Shown piece after piece: positions 1 through 6,978 of a stretch of 7,462 bases of DNA. The stretch is from Propionivibrio sp. (GTDB lineage Bacteria > Pseudomonadota > Gammaproteobacteria > Burkholderiales > Rhodocyclaceae): positions 1 through 7,462 of the forward strand of contig JAGNOM010000140.1 in the NCBI GenBank assembly GCA_017990155.1. Direction: 5' to 3'. The position numbers and the translations under genes are program-made. The first letter of the stretch is position 1, and the number at the start of each line of letters is the position of its first letter. A model generated the notes under the pieces. It did no database searches. It was not told the DNA's origin and worked only from the letters and a program-made list of their open reading frames with translations.

Positions 1-906
1 CTGTTCGCGCGCGAGCGCTGCGACGTGATCGTCGCCGTCGGCGGCGGCAGCGCCATCGACTGCGCCAAGGCGATCGGTATCGTCCATGCCAACGGCTGCG
101 ACATCCGCGCGATGGAGGGCGCCGATCAGGTCGCCATGCCGGGGCCGCCGCTGATCTGCATCCCGACGACGGCGGGGACGGCGGCGGACATCTCGCAGTT
201 CTGCATCATCGTCAACTCGCCCGAACGCTACAAGATGGCGATCATCAGCAAGACGGTCGTGCCTGACGTGGCGCTGGTCGATCCGGAATGCACGTTGACG
301 ATGGACGCCTACCTGACCGCTTGTACCGGCATCGATGTGTTGACGCACGCGATCGAGGCCTTTGTCTCGACCGCGAGTTCGCCGATCGTCGACGTGCATG
401 CGCTGGCCGCCATCAAGCTCGTCTGGAACAACATCGAGCAGGCCGTTGCCGCGCCGCACGATCTGCCGGCGCGCGAGAACATGCTGCTCGCCAGCCTGCA
501 GGCCGGCCTTGCCTTCTCGAATGCGAGCCTCGGCGCGGTGCACGCGCTGGCGCATTCACTCGGTGGTTTTCTCGATCTGCCGCACGGTGAATGCAACGCT
601 TTGCTGCTCGAACACGTCGTGCGCTTCAACATCACGGGCGCGCCCGAGCGCTATCAGCAGATCGGCGAAGCGATCGGCCTCGACCTGCGTGGCATGAACG
701 AGCGCGAACGGGCGAAACGGATGACCGAGGCGCTCGCGGCGCTGCGCAAGCGGGTTGGCATCCACGACAGCCTCGCGACGCGCGGCGTTCGTCCGGCCGA
801 TATTCCGGCACTGGCCGGCCACGCGGTCAAGGATGCGTGCATCGTCACGAATCCGCGCTATGCGACGTTGGCCGACGTGCAGGTAATTTACGAGGAAGCG
901 ATCTGA
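1..906 (+). CDS. ercA: ErcA-like iron-containing alcohol dehydrogenase, 5' end cut by window edge
   Basis: This is a group III (iron-containing) alcohol dehydrogenase family protein of the ErcA type, which in pseudomonads is implicated in regulation of ethanol oxidation rather than bulk catalysis. The frame is open from base 1, so the true start lies upstream. Visible are 301 residues of an expected 380-390, lacking roughly the first 85. The nucleotide-binding GGGS lies at window residues 14-17, with PTTAGTAAD after it. The four family metal ligands are all present, numbered from base 1: Asp112 and His116 in the GID-x2-THAIE motif, His181 in AVHALAH, and His195 in LPHG. Their spacing matches E. 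coli FucO closely. A metal-dependent NAD(P)-linked reaction is therefore possible. The ErcA assignment rests on remembered similarity through the TTAGT..DISQF, SQFCII and HSLGGFLDLPHG regions and the C-terminal TNPR. The next gene starts one base after the stop, so the two are very likely co-transcribed. An ordinary catabolic alcohol dehydrogenase remains possible. Confidence 0.85.
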   Translation: MFARERCDVIVAVGGGSAIDCAKAIGIVHANGCDIRAMEGADQVAMPGPPLICIPTTAGTAADISQFCIIVNSPERYKMAIISKTVVPDVALVDPECTLTMDAYLTACTGIDVLTHAIEAFVSTASSPIVDVHALAAIKLVWNNIEQAVAAPHDLPARENMLLASLQAGLAFSNASLGAVHALAHSLGGFLDLPHGECNALLLEHVVRFNITGAPERYQQIGEAIGLDLRGMNERERAKRMTEALAALRKRVGIHDSLATRGVRPADIPALAGHAVKDACIVTNPRYATLADVQVIYEEAI

Positions 907-907
907 A

Positions 908-3079
908 ATGGACGACTGGGAAGCCAAACGTGCCAGCATCGTCGGCCTTGGCGAACGCTCGTTCCACAAGAGCTACTACCCGCAGTTGCGCCAGAACATC
1001 GATCGTCTGGAGCGCTTTCACACGCTGCTCGACCAGACGACCGACTTCGTGATCCTCGTCGCCTTGCCCGACGGCGCGGTGACCGACGCCAATGCCGCGC
1101 TCGGGCGTCTGCTTGGCACGCCGGCCGAGAACCTGATCGGTCGGCCGTTTGCCGAGCTGGGCCTGGGCGATGCACAGGGTGTACTTGACGTTCTGCGCCA
1201 GGAAGTGGGCGACTGCGTGGCCGGTAGCCAGACGCCGGGCCATTCGGTGATCGTCGAGTTTTCTCCGCCCAACCGCTCGGGGGAATCCTTGTGGCTCGAC
1301 TTCAACTATCGGGCGGCCGTGGTCGATAGCCGGCCGTACGGCGTGATGGTCGGCCGCGATATCACCGAGCGGCGACGCCACCATCAGGTAGTGACGGCGC
1401 TACTTGCGGAAAAGGAAGCGCTGCTCGAAAACGCGCTGGTCGGCATCATCATGGTGCGCCAGCGGCAGATCGTTTCGTGCAACCGACGTTTCGGCGCCAT
1501 CTTTGGCTATCCGTCGGCGACGCTCGTCGGCCAGTCGACGCGCATCTTGTTCGAAACGGAAGACGCCTACGCCGCCTTTGGTGAGGAAGCGTATCGCAAT
1601 CTCAGCGGCGGTGAAGCCTTCACCGCGACCTTGATGATGGCGCACGCCGACGGCAGCTCGTTCTGGTGCGAGCTAACCGGCAGTGCGGTCGATCCGCGCT
1701 TCCCGCGCGAAAGCAGCATCTGGATCTTTACCGACGTCACCGAACGCAAGTTGGCCGAGGAGCGCGCCCGGTTCCTGTCCTACCACGACGCCCTGACCGG
1801 CTTGCCGAACCAGCTCCTGCTGCAGGACCGTCTGCAACAGGCGATCGCCTTCTCCAACCGGGTGGGAACCAAGGTGGCGCTGATGGTGCTCGATATTGAC
1901 CGCTTCAAGGCGGTCAATGATTTCCTCGGGCACGACGCCGGCAATCGCATGTTGGTCGCCGTCGCCGAGCGCCTGAAAGGGCAGCTGCGCGCCACCGATA
2001 CGGTCAGTCGTCAGGGCGGCGACGAGTACCTTCTGCTGCTGACCAATCTGGCGGAACCGGACGCCGTGGTCACTTTCCTCGGCGAGCTTCTTCAGAGTTT
2101 TCGCGAACCGTTCAGGATCGATGAAACGGAGATGGCCATCTCCGTTTCGGTCGGCGTGACGATGTATCCGGAGGACGGCGCGGATTTCGGGACGCTGATG
2201 CGCAAGGCGGACATGGCGATGTATCGGGCCAAGGACGCGGGGCGCAACAGCTACCGGTTCTTCAACGAGGAAATGAACGACGCCGTCATCGAGCAGGTGA
2301 CCCTTCATTCCGGGTTGAGACGCGGACTGGAAGCCGGTCAGTTTGCGCTGCATTACCAGCCGCAGATCGAGCTATCGAGCGGCCGACTGGTCGGCGCCGA
2401 GGCACTCATACGCTGGAACCATCCGGATCTCGGGCTGGTGTCGCCGGCCCGCTTCATCCCCGTCGCCGAAGAAACCGGCCTGATCGTCGAGATCGGCGAC
2501 TGGGTTCTTCGTGAGGCCTGTCGCGAGGCCGCGCGCTGGATCGGGCTCGGCCTGAGCGAACCGCTGGTGGCGGTCAATCTGTCCGCCTTACAGTTCAGGC
2601 GCGGCGACATCGAGAAGTCGGTGACCAAGGCGCTTGAGGAATCGGGGCTCGAACCGCACATGCTGGAACTTGAATTGACCGAATCGATCCTGATCAGCGA
2701 TACCGAGAACGTCCTGTCGACGGTCAAGCGTCTCAAGATCATGGGCGTCCGCCTGTCGATCGACGATTTCGGCACCGGCTATTCGAGTCTGTCCTACCTC
2801 AAGCGTTTCGAGGTCGACAAGCTGAAGATCGACCAGTCCTTCATCCGCGATCTGGCGACCGATCCCGAAGACGCCGCGATCGTGCGCGCCATCATCCAGA
2901 TGGCCCATAGCCTGGGTCTGAAGACGATTGCCGAAGGCGTCGAGACGCAGGATGTCCTCGACCATCTGCGCCTCTTTCATTGCGATGAAACGCAAGGCTA
3001 TTTCCATGCCCGGCCGTTGCCTGCCGATGATTTTGTCGCCTTCTTCCAGGCGCGCCTCGCCGGTCAAACCCAGCGCTGA
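908..3079 (+). CDS. PAS-PAS-GGDEF-EAL cyclic di-GMP signalling protein
   Basis: This 723-residue protein has no membrane segment or signal peptide and is predicted to be cytoplasmic. Domains in order are: an N-terminal tail containing GLGERSFHKSYYPQL (14-27), PAS1 about 33-152, PAS2 about 168-282, GGDEF about 285-452, and EAL about 463-715. The cyclase domain has the metal Asp329, Asn337, Asp343 and a signature reading GGDEY (370-374) rather than GGDEF. An inhibitory-site RxxD (Arg361, Asp364) lies at the usual spacing before it. The phosphodiesterase domain keeps EALIRW (498-503), Asn557, Glu589 in ELTES, DDFGTGYSS (619-627), Lys640, EGVET (676-680) and Gln696, so it should be active. Net direction (synthesis or breakdown) cannot be told from sequence; PAS domains presumably sense an unknown signal. 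The ATG at 908 follows the ErcA stop by one base and has GAGGAA at 892-897 as a ribosome site, which supports translational coupling. An operon with ercA is inferred. Confidence 0.95.
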   Translation: MDDWEAKRASIVGLGERSFHKSYYPQLRQNIDRLERFHTLLDQTTDFVILVALPDGAVTDANAALGRLLGTPAENLIGRPFAELGLGDAQGVLDVLRQEVGDCVAGSQTPGHSVIVEFSPPNRSGESLWLDFNYRAAVVDSRPYGVMVGRDITERRRHHQVVTALLAEKEALLENALVGIIMVRQRQIVSCNRRFGAIFGYPSATLVGQSTRILFETEDAYAAFGEEAYRNLSGGEAFTATLMMAHADGSSFWCELTGSAVDPRFPRESSIWIFTDVTERKLAEERARFLSYHDALTGLPNQLLLQDRLQQAIAFSNRVGTKVALMVLDIDRFKAVNDFLGHDAGNRMLVAVAERLKGQLRATDTVSRQGGDEYLLLLTNLAEPDAVVTFLGELLQSFREPFRIDETEMAISVSVGVTMYPEDGADFGTLMRKADMAMYRAKDAGRNSYRFFNEEMNDAVIEQVTLHSGLRRGLEAGQFALHYQPQIELSSGRLVGAEALIRWNHPDLGLVSPARFIPVAEETGLIVEIGDWVLREACREAARWIGLGLSEPLVAVNLSALQFRRGDIEKSVTKALEESGLEPHMLELELTESILISDTENVLSTVKRLKIMGVRLSIDDFGTGYSSLSYLKRFEVDKLKIDQSFIRDLATDPEDAAIVRAIIQMAHSLGLKTIAEGVETQDVLDHLRLFHCDETQGYFHARPLPADDFVAFFQARLAGQTQR
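2123..2148. repeat. Perfect 26-bp palindrome inside the GGDEF coding region
   Basis: The left arm GAAACGGAGATGG is followed directly by its exact reverse complement CCATCTCCGTTTC, centred between 2135 and 2136, with no spacer and no mismatch. It encodes residues 406-414 of the PAS-GGDEF-EAL protein, just before the SVGVT strand of the cyclase domain. As DNA it could extrude or bind a dimeric regulator; as RNA it would fold into a hairpin once a few central bases open as a loop. There is no following T-run, so it is not a standard terminator. Function is unknown. Confidence 0.9.
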
Positions 3080-3082
3080 TCA
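3077..3082. other. Abutting convergent stop codons forming TGATCA
   Basis: The TGA of the c-di-GMP gene (3077-3079, + strand) touches the TGA of the SDR gene (3082-3080, - strand), making the palindrome TGATCA. There is no spacer between the two convergent genes. No hairpin with a T-run is visible on either strand in the surrounding bases, so each transcript must end inside the opposing gene or be stopped by Rho. Confidence 0.95.
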
Positions 3083-3862
3083 GAGTACCTTCGGCTTGCG
3101 CGGTGCGTTGGCGAACAGGCGATCGTAGAGCCGGTTCGGCAGCACGCGCAGCAACTTGGCGACGACGCCCATCTGCCAGGGAATGACGGTGTAGCTGCTG
3201 CCGCGCTCGATGGCGCGCGCAAAGCGCCGCGCCGCTTCGTCGGGCTGCAGCAGGAAGGGCATCCGGTACGGGTTGATGGCAGTCATCGGCGTGGCGATGT
3301 AGCCCGGCGCGATGGTCAAGACCTTGATGCCCGAACTGCGCATCTCCAGGCGCAGGCTTTCGAGGTAGGTGATGACCGCCGACTTGGAGGCGCTGTAGGC
3401 TTCGGCACCGGGCAGGCCGCGAATACCGGCGACCGAAGCGATGCCGACCAGTCGGCCGCTCTTACCGTGTACGGCGGCGGCACGCATTGCAGCGATGAAT
3501 GGCGAGAACGTGGCGGCCATGCCGAAGACGTTGATCTCGAAGATGCGCCGGATGACGGCGAGGTCCTCGGCGCATTCGGTCAGCGTGCCCGACGAGACGC
3601 CGGCGTTGGCGATGACGATGTCGGGGGCGCCGTGGCGCTTGATGAAGTCTTCCGCCGCTGCGTGCAACGCCTCGGCATCGGATACATCAAGGGGATAGCA
3701 GGAGATTCGTTCCGGGCCCGAGCCTTCGAGCGACCGGGCCAGCGTCTGGAGATGATCGCCGCGCCGGGCGACCAGACCGAGCGTCGCCCCCTGTGCTGCG
3801 TAGTGTTTCGCCAGTGCGTTGCCGATGCCCGAGGAGGCACCGGTGATGAAGACCTTGAGCAC
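3080..3862 (-). CDS. Short-chain dehydrogenase/reductase (SDR) family oxidoreductase
   Basis: This is a classical SDR of 260 residues, the usual length for the family. It has the Rossmann nucleotide-binding motif TGASSGIG (7-14), Asp59 in LDV, NAG (86-88), structural Asn111, catalytic Ser143, and the YSASK motif with Tyr156 and Lys160. A PGYIATPM segment (186-193) follows. It should carry out NAD(P)H-dependent reduction or oxidation of a carbonyl/alcohol; the substrate cannot be told. VARR after the second strand (31-34) hints at NADP preference. The C-terminal 30 residues are basic and hydrophobic and may touch the membrane. The start is GTG at 3862; it is the only start after the upstream in-frame dsbA stop that leaves the glycine motif at its normal distance from the N-terminus. 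No Shine-Dalgarno sequence precedes it, because the 12-base gap after dsbA is C/G-rich and purine-poor. Translation probably depends on ribosomes finishing dsbA. It is the last gene of the argS cluster. Confidence 0.93.
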   Translation of the reverse strand: MLKVFITGASSGIGNALAKHYAAQGATLGLVARRGDHLQTLARSLEGSGPERISCYPLDVSDAEALHAAAEDFIKRHGAPDIVIANAGVSSGTLTECAEDLAVIRRIFEINVFGMAATFSPFIAAMRAAAVHGKSGRLVGIASVAGIRGLPGAEAYSASKSAVITYLESLRLEMRSSGIKVLTIAPGYIATPMTAINPYRMPFLLQPDEAARRFARAIERGSSYTVIPWQMGVVAKLLRVLPNRLYDRLFANAPRKPKVL

Positions 3863-3874
3863 GGCGGGGCGGGC

Positions 3875-4534
3875 TTACTTCTTGGCGTTGCGTTCGTTGC
3901 GCGCCTTGTCGATCACCTTCTCGGCCAGCACCAGCAGTTCGTCGTGATTCTTGACTTGCTCGCCGACGACCAGGTAGCGCCCGTCCACCATCAGCGAGGG
4001 AACGCCGCGGATCTTTGCTGCGCGCGAGAGCGAATCGGCACGCTTAACCTTGCTATCGACCGAGAAAGACTTGAACTCGTCGCTGAATTTCTTGGCGTCG
4101 ACGCCCTGCGAAACGACCCATTCCTGGATGCTCTTGTCGTCGATCAGCTTCAGCCCCTTGACGTGGATGGCGTCAAAGACGGCGGCGTCGAGCTTTGCCA
4201 TCTCGCCGGTACCCTCCAGCGCGTAGAACAGCTTCGCCATCAGGACGTAGAACGGGCTGTTGAAGCTGACCGGAACCCGCTTGAACTCGACGTCGGCCGG
4301 CAGCTTCGCCGCCCATTTCTTGATGATTGGGTTGAGATCGCTGCAATGAGGGCAGGCGTACGAGAAGAATTCGATGACCTCGATTTTCGCCGGGTTGTCG
4401 GCTTGCAGCGGCGGCTTGATTTCAACGAAGTCGCGTCCGACCGCGAGTTGCGCCTGAACCGGCATGGCCAGCACAAGCAGGCTTAGGAGAGCGACGACGT
4501 AGGCGGCGAGGCGTCCGGTGAGCGTGTTCTTCAT
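3875..4534 (-). CDS. dsbA: Periplasmic thiol:disulfide interchange protein DsbA
   Basis: This 219-residue protein is a DsbA-type thioredoxin-fold oxidase that introduces disulfide bonds into proteins entering the periplasm and is normally re-oxidised by DsbB. A signal peptide is evident: basic MKNTLTGR, a hydrophobic stretch about 9-25, and a likely cleavage after VQA at 28. The redox motif CPHC is at 61-64, exactly the DsbA active-site sequence, within EFFSYACPHC. The cis-proline loop reads GVPS with Pro179. The helical insertion lies between them (about 95-165). The only cysteines are the two of the active site. The ATG at 4534 is chosen because it gives an intact signal peptide and has AAGGA five bases upstream, overlapping the stop of the preceding gene. 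It is the third gene of the argS-SPOR-dsbA-SDR cluster. The protein is well recognised; whether it is general DsbA or a DsbL-like form is less certain, although CPHC favours DsbA. Confidence 0.95.
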   Translation of the reverse strand: MKNTLTGRLAAYVVALLSLLVLAMPVQAQLAVGRDFVEIKPPLQADNPAKIEVIEFFSYACPHCSDLNPIIKKWAAKLPADVEFKRVPVSFNSPFYVLMAKLFYALEGTGEMAKLDAAVFDAIHVKGLKLIDDKSIQEWVVSQGVDAKKFSDEFKSFSVDSKVKRADSLSRAAKIRGVPSLMVDGRYLVVGEQVKNHDELLVLAEKVIDKARNERNAKK

Positions 4535-4538
4535 TGTT

Positions 4539-4543
4539 TCCTT
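4539..4543 (-). promoter_or_regulatory. dsbA ribosome binding site overlapping the stop of the SPOR gene
   Basis: On the - strand the sequence reads CTAAGGAAACAATG. The AAGGA Shine-Dalgarno core shares two bases with the TAA stop (4544-4542) of the upstream SPOR gene. A ribosome terminating there sits on the initiation site of dsbA, which points to coupled translation. Confidence 0.75.
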
Positions 4544-5192
4544 AGTCCTTTTTTACGATGTTGGCTTCGATGCCCTGGCTGGAGAGCTCGGCGCGCATGT
4601 GATTGACTTCGTCCTGTTTCTTGAACGGGCCAAGACGGACGCGATACCAGACCTTGTCCTGAAGCATCACTTGCTGCACCGACGCCTCTGCTCCCATTAA
4701 CGCGAGTTTGGCTTTCTGGTTGTCAGCATCGGCGGCGTTCTGGAAAGAGCCGGTCTGCAAATAGACCGGGTCCTTGAGCGCGCCTTCCTTGGCTTGCTTC
4801 TCCTTTTCCTTCTCCGCATCCGACTGCTTCTGGGCGGTTTGGTTCGCCTCGTCCGCTTTCGGATCGGGGATCGCCTCGGCGTTGCCGGGCAGGATCTTGT
4901 AAAAATCGAAGCGCGGCTTGCCGTCGTCGGTCGTGGTCGGCTCCGGAACCGGATCGCCGGGCTTGCCGGGCAGTGCCAGCGGTGTGGGCGTACCGTTGGC
5001 GCCGACGGCCGACGGCGGACGCTGGCCTTTATCGGCAAACGGCGTTGGCGATTTGTTGATGTACCAGACGACACCGGCGGCGGCGACGACGCCGATAACG
5101 AGGCCAAGGAACAGGCCGATCAGCGTGCCGCCTCCCGATTTCTTTCTGTTGCCCGAAGAGCGGCTCTTGCGGGGCTTCATGTCACGACTCAT
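4542..5192 (-). CDS. SPOR-domain membrane protein, FtsN-like
   Basis: This 216-residue bitopic inner-membrane protein has FtsN-like layout. It has a short, strongly basic cytoplasmic tail (1-20), one transmembrane helix (about 23-44) and a long periplasmic linker. The linker is first Pro/Gly-rich (about 48-90), then contains FDFYKILPG (96-103), then is Lys/Glu/Gln-rich and helical (about 115-140). A C-terminal SPOR domain occupies about 141-214 (YLQTGSFQNAADAD, then WYRVRLGPF). SPOR domains bind septal peptidoglycan stripped of stem peptides, so a role at the division site is expected. The direct neighbour of argS in Pseudomonas is, from memory, also an FtsN-like gene, which supports the call. 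Unlike E. coli FtsN it contains no cysteine at all. The ATG at 5192 has only a weak GAGAG upstream; an in-frame ATG four codons later is possible. It starts 22 bases after argS. Equivalence to FtsN, rather than a DedD-type SPOR protein, is not proven. Confidence 0.88.
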   Translation of the reverse strand: MSRDMKPRKSRSSGNRKKSGGGTLIGLFLGLVIGVVAAAGVVWYINKSPTPFADKGQRPPSAVGANGTPTPLALPGKPGDPVPEPTTTDDGKPRFDFYKILPGNAEAIPDPKADEANQTAQKQSDAEKEKEKQAKEGALKDPVYLQTGSFQNAADADNQKAKLALMGAEASVQQVMLQDKVWYRVRLGPFKKQDEVNHMRAELSSQGIEANIVKKD

Positions 5193-5214
5193 GTGCGTCT
5201 CTCGGATTCAATAC

Positions 5215-6978
5215 TTACATCGATTGCGGACAGCTGACGCCAAGGAGGGCCAGGCCGTTGCGGATGACCTGGCGCACCGCACCGGCCAGCGCGATACGCG
5301 CGTCCTTCAGCGCAACGTCGTCGACCAGCATGCGTTCGGCGTTGTAGTAGCTGTGGAACTCGGCGGCCAGATCCTTGAGGTAGAAGGCGACCATGTGCGG
5401 CGCCAGTTCGCGTGCTGCCGATTCGATGACCTCGGGAAACTCGCTGAGCTTGGCGGCGACGGCCAGTTCGTAGGGGCTCTCCAGGCGTGAGAGATCGGCT
5501 TTGGCCAGCGCTTCCTCGTCGCCGTCCCACTGCGCGAAAACCGAGCACAGGCGGGCGTGGGCGTACTGGATGTAGTACACCGGGTTCTCGTTGGTCTGGC
5601 TCTTGGCGAGATCGAGGTCGAAGTCGAGATGCTGGTCGGACTTCCTGAGCACGTAGAAGAAGCGGCAGGCGTCGTTGCCGACGTCCTCGCGCAGCGTGCG
5701 CAGGGTGACGAACTCGCCGGAGCGCGTCGACATCGACGCTTTCTGGCCGTTGCGGTAGAGCACGGCGAATTGCACGAGCGCCACGTCGAGCACATCCGGG
5801 TCGAGTTCAAGCGCCGCCAGCGCGCCCTTGACGCGCGGGATGTAGCCGTGGTGGTCGGCGCCCCAGATGTTGATGATGCGCTCGAAGCCCCGCTCGTACT
5901 TGTTCAGGTGATAGGCGATGTCGGAGGCGAAGTAGGTGTACAGACCGTTGTCGCGCTGTACGACGCGATCCTTCTCGTCGCCAAAAGCCGTCGACTTGAA
6001 CCACTTGGCACCGTTCTGCTCGTAGACGTGGCCGGCCTTCTCGAGCTGCTCGACGCAACGTGCGACGAGGCCGGTGTCGAACAGCGACTTCTCCGAGAAC
6101 CAGACTTCGAAATGCACGCCGAAGTCCTCAAGGTCGCTGCGGCAGTCTTCCAGCTGTTCTGTCAGCACGTGGTTATGCACGTAATCCCACTCTTCGCCGA
6201 GCAACTCCTTGGCGCGCGCGATCAGCGCGTCGAGATGCGACTCGCGTTGCGCCTTCGCCTCGTCGTCCGAGCGGTCGCCTTCCGGCAGCCCGGGCGTACC
6301 CTTGAGTGCATCGGCGGCGGTGCGGACCAGCTTCCCGCCGTGCGCGATCTTCATCTGTTCGGCCATGTCGCATACGTAGTCGCCCTGGTAGGCGTTCGGC
6401 GGGAACGGCAGGTGCTCGCCGAAGAAGTCGAGATAGCGCAGCCAGCACGACAGGGCGAGGATGTCCATCTGACGCCCGGCGTCGTTCACGTAGTACTCGC
6501 GCGTCACGTCCCAGCCGGCGTAGGCGAGCAGCGACGACAGGCTGGCGCCATACGCCGCGCCACGGCCGTGGCCGACGTGCAGCGGGCCGGTCGGGTTGGC
6601 CGAGACGAATTCGACCTGCACCTTCTTCTTGCCGCCGGCCTGCGAGCGCCCGAACGCGTTGCCCTGCGCCAGCACCGTACGTACAACCTCAAGCTTCGCG
6701 GCAGGCAGCAGATGGAAGTTGATGAAGCCAGCGCCGGCGATTTCCGTCTTGCCGACAAATGGCGATTTCGGTATTTCCGACAGCAGCAGCTGTGCCAGCT
6801 CGCGCGGATTGCGCTTCATCGCGCGCGCCAGCTGCATCGCCAGGTTGCAGGCGAAGTCGCCGTGCGCTACCTGCTTGGGGCGCTCGAGAACGATGGCGGT
6901 GTCGGCCTGATCGGGTGCGACGCTCATCAACGCAGCGCGCATCAGTTCGGAAAGATGAGTTTTTATATCGTGGGTCAT
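5215..6978 (-). CDS. argS: Arginyl-tRNA synthetase
   Basis: This 587-residue class I aminoacyl-tRNA synthetase charges tRNA-Arg with arginine in the cytoplasm; it is essential and a normal length for the family. The N-terminal tRNA-recognition (Add-1 type) domain covers about 1-90. The HIGH signature appears as HVGH (134-137) within ANPTGPLHVGHGRG. The catalytic core contains YYVNDAGRQ (162-170) and WGADHHGY (372-379). The KMSKS loop is degenerate, reading SMSTRSG (415-421), as is common in ArgRS. The helical DALR anticodon-binding domain runs from about 466 (PVYYIQYAHAR) to the end at QSM. The ATG at 6978 is favoured because MTHDIKTHLSELM aligns with usual ArgRS N-termini and no start lies further upstream near the promoter. 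A strong Shine-Dalgarno sequence is absent. It is the first gene of the argS-SPOR-dsbA-SDR cluster, with a promoter immediately upstream. Confidence 0.98.
   Translation of the reverse strand: MTHDIKTHLSELMRAALMSVAPDQADTAIVLERPKQVAHGDFACNLAMQLARAMKRNPRELAQLLLSEIPKSPFVGKTEIAGAGFINFHLLPAAKLEVVRTVLAQGNAFGRSQAGGKKKVQVEFVSANPTGPLHVGHGRGAAYGASLSSLLAYAGWDVTREYYVNDAGRQMDILALSCWLRYLDFFGEHLPFPPNAYQGDYVCDMAEQMKIAHGGKLVRTAADALKGTPGLPEGDRSDDEAKAQRESHLDALIARAKELLGEEWDYVHNHVLTEQLEDCRSDLEDFGVHFEVWFSEKSLFDTGLVARCVEQLEKAGHVYEQNGAKWFKSTAFGDEKDRVVQRDNGLYTYFASDIAYHLNKYERGFERIINIWGADHHGYIPRVKGALAALELDPDVLDVALVQFAVLYRNGQKASMSTRSGEFVTLRTLREDVGNDACRFFYVLRKSDQHLDFDLDLAKSQTNENPVYYIQYAHARLCSVFAQWDGDEEALAKADLSRLESPYELAVAAKLSEFPEVIESAARELAPHMVAFYLKDLAAEFHSYYNAERMLVDDVALKDARIALAGAVRQVIRNGLALLGVSCPQSM

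Noticed and set aside
1673..2353. - strand open frame (226 codons) opposite the GGDEF region
   Set aside because: It is antisense of conserved cyclase coding sequence, with no ribosome site and no domain.
3048..3057. AGGCGCGCCT palindrome near the end of the c-di-GMP gene as a terminator
   Set aside because: It is short, without a loop or T-run, inside coding sequence, and similar GGCGCGCC words occur elsewhere in this C/G-rich DNA.
3467..4486. + strand open frame (339 codons) across the SDR and dsbA genes
   Set aside because: It spans two clearly real - strand genes and their junction and shows no family motif. It is a shadow frame.
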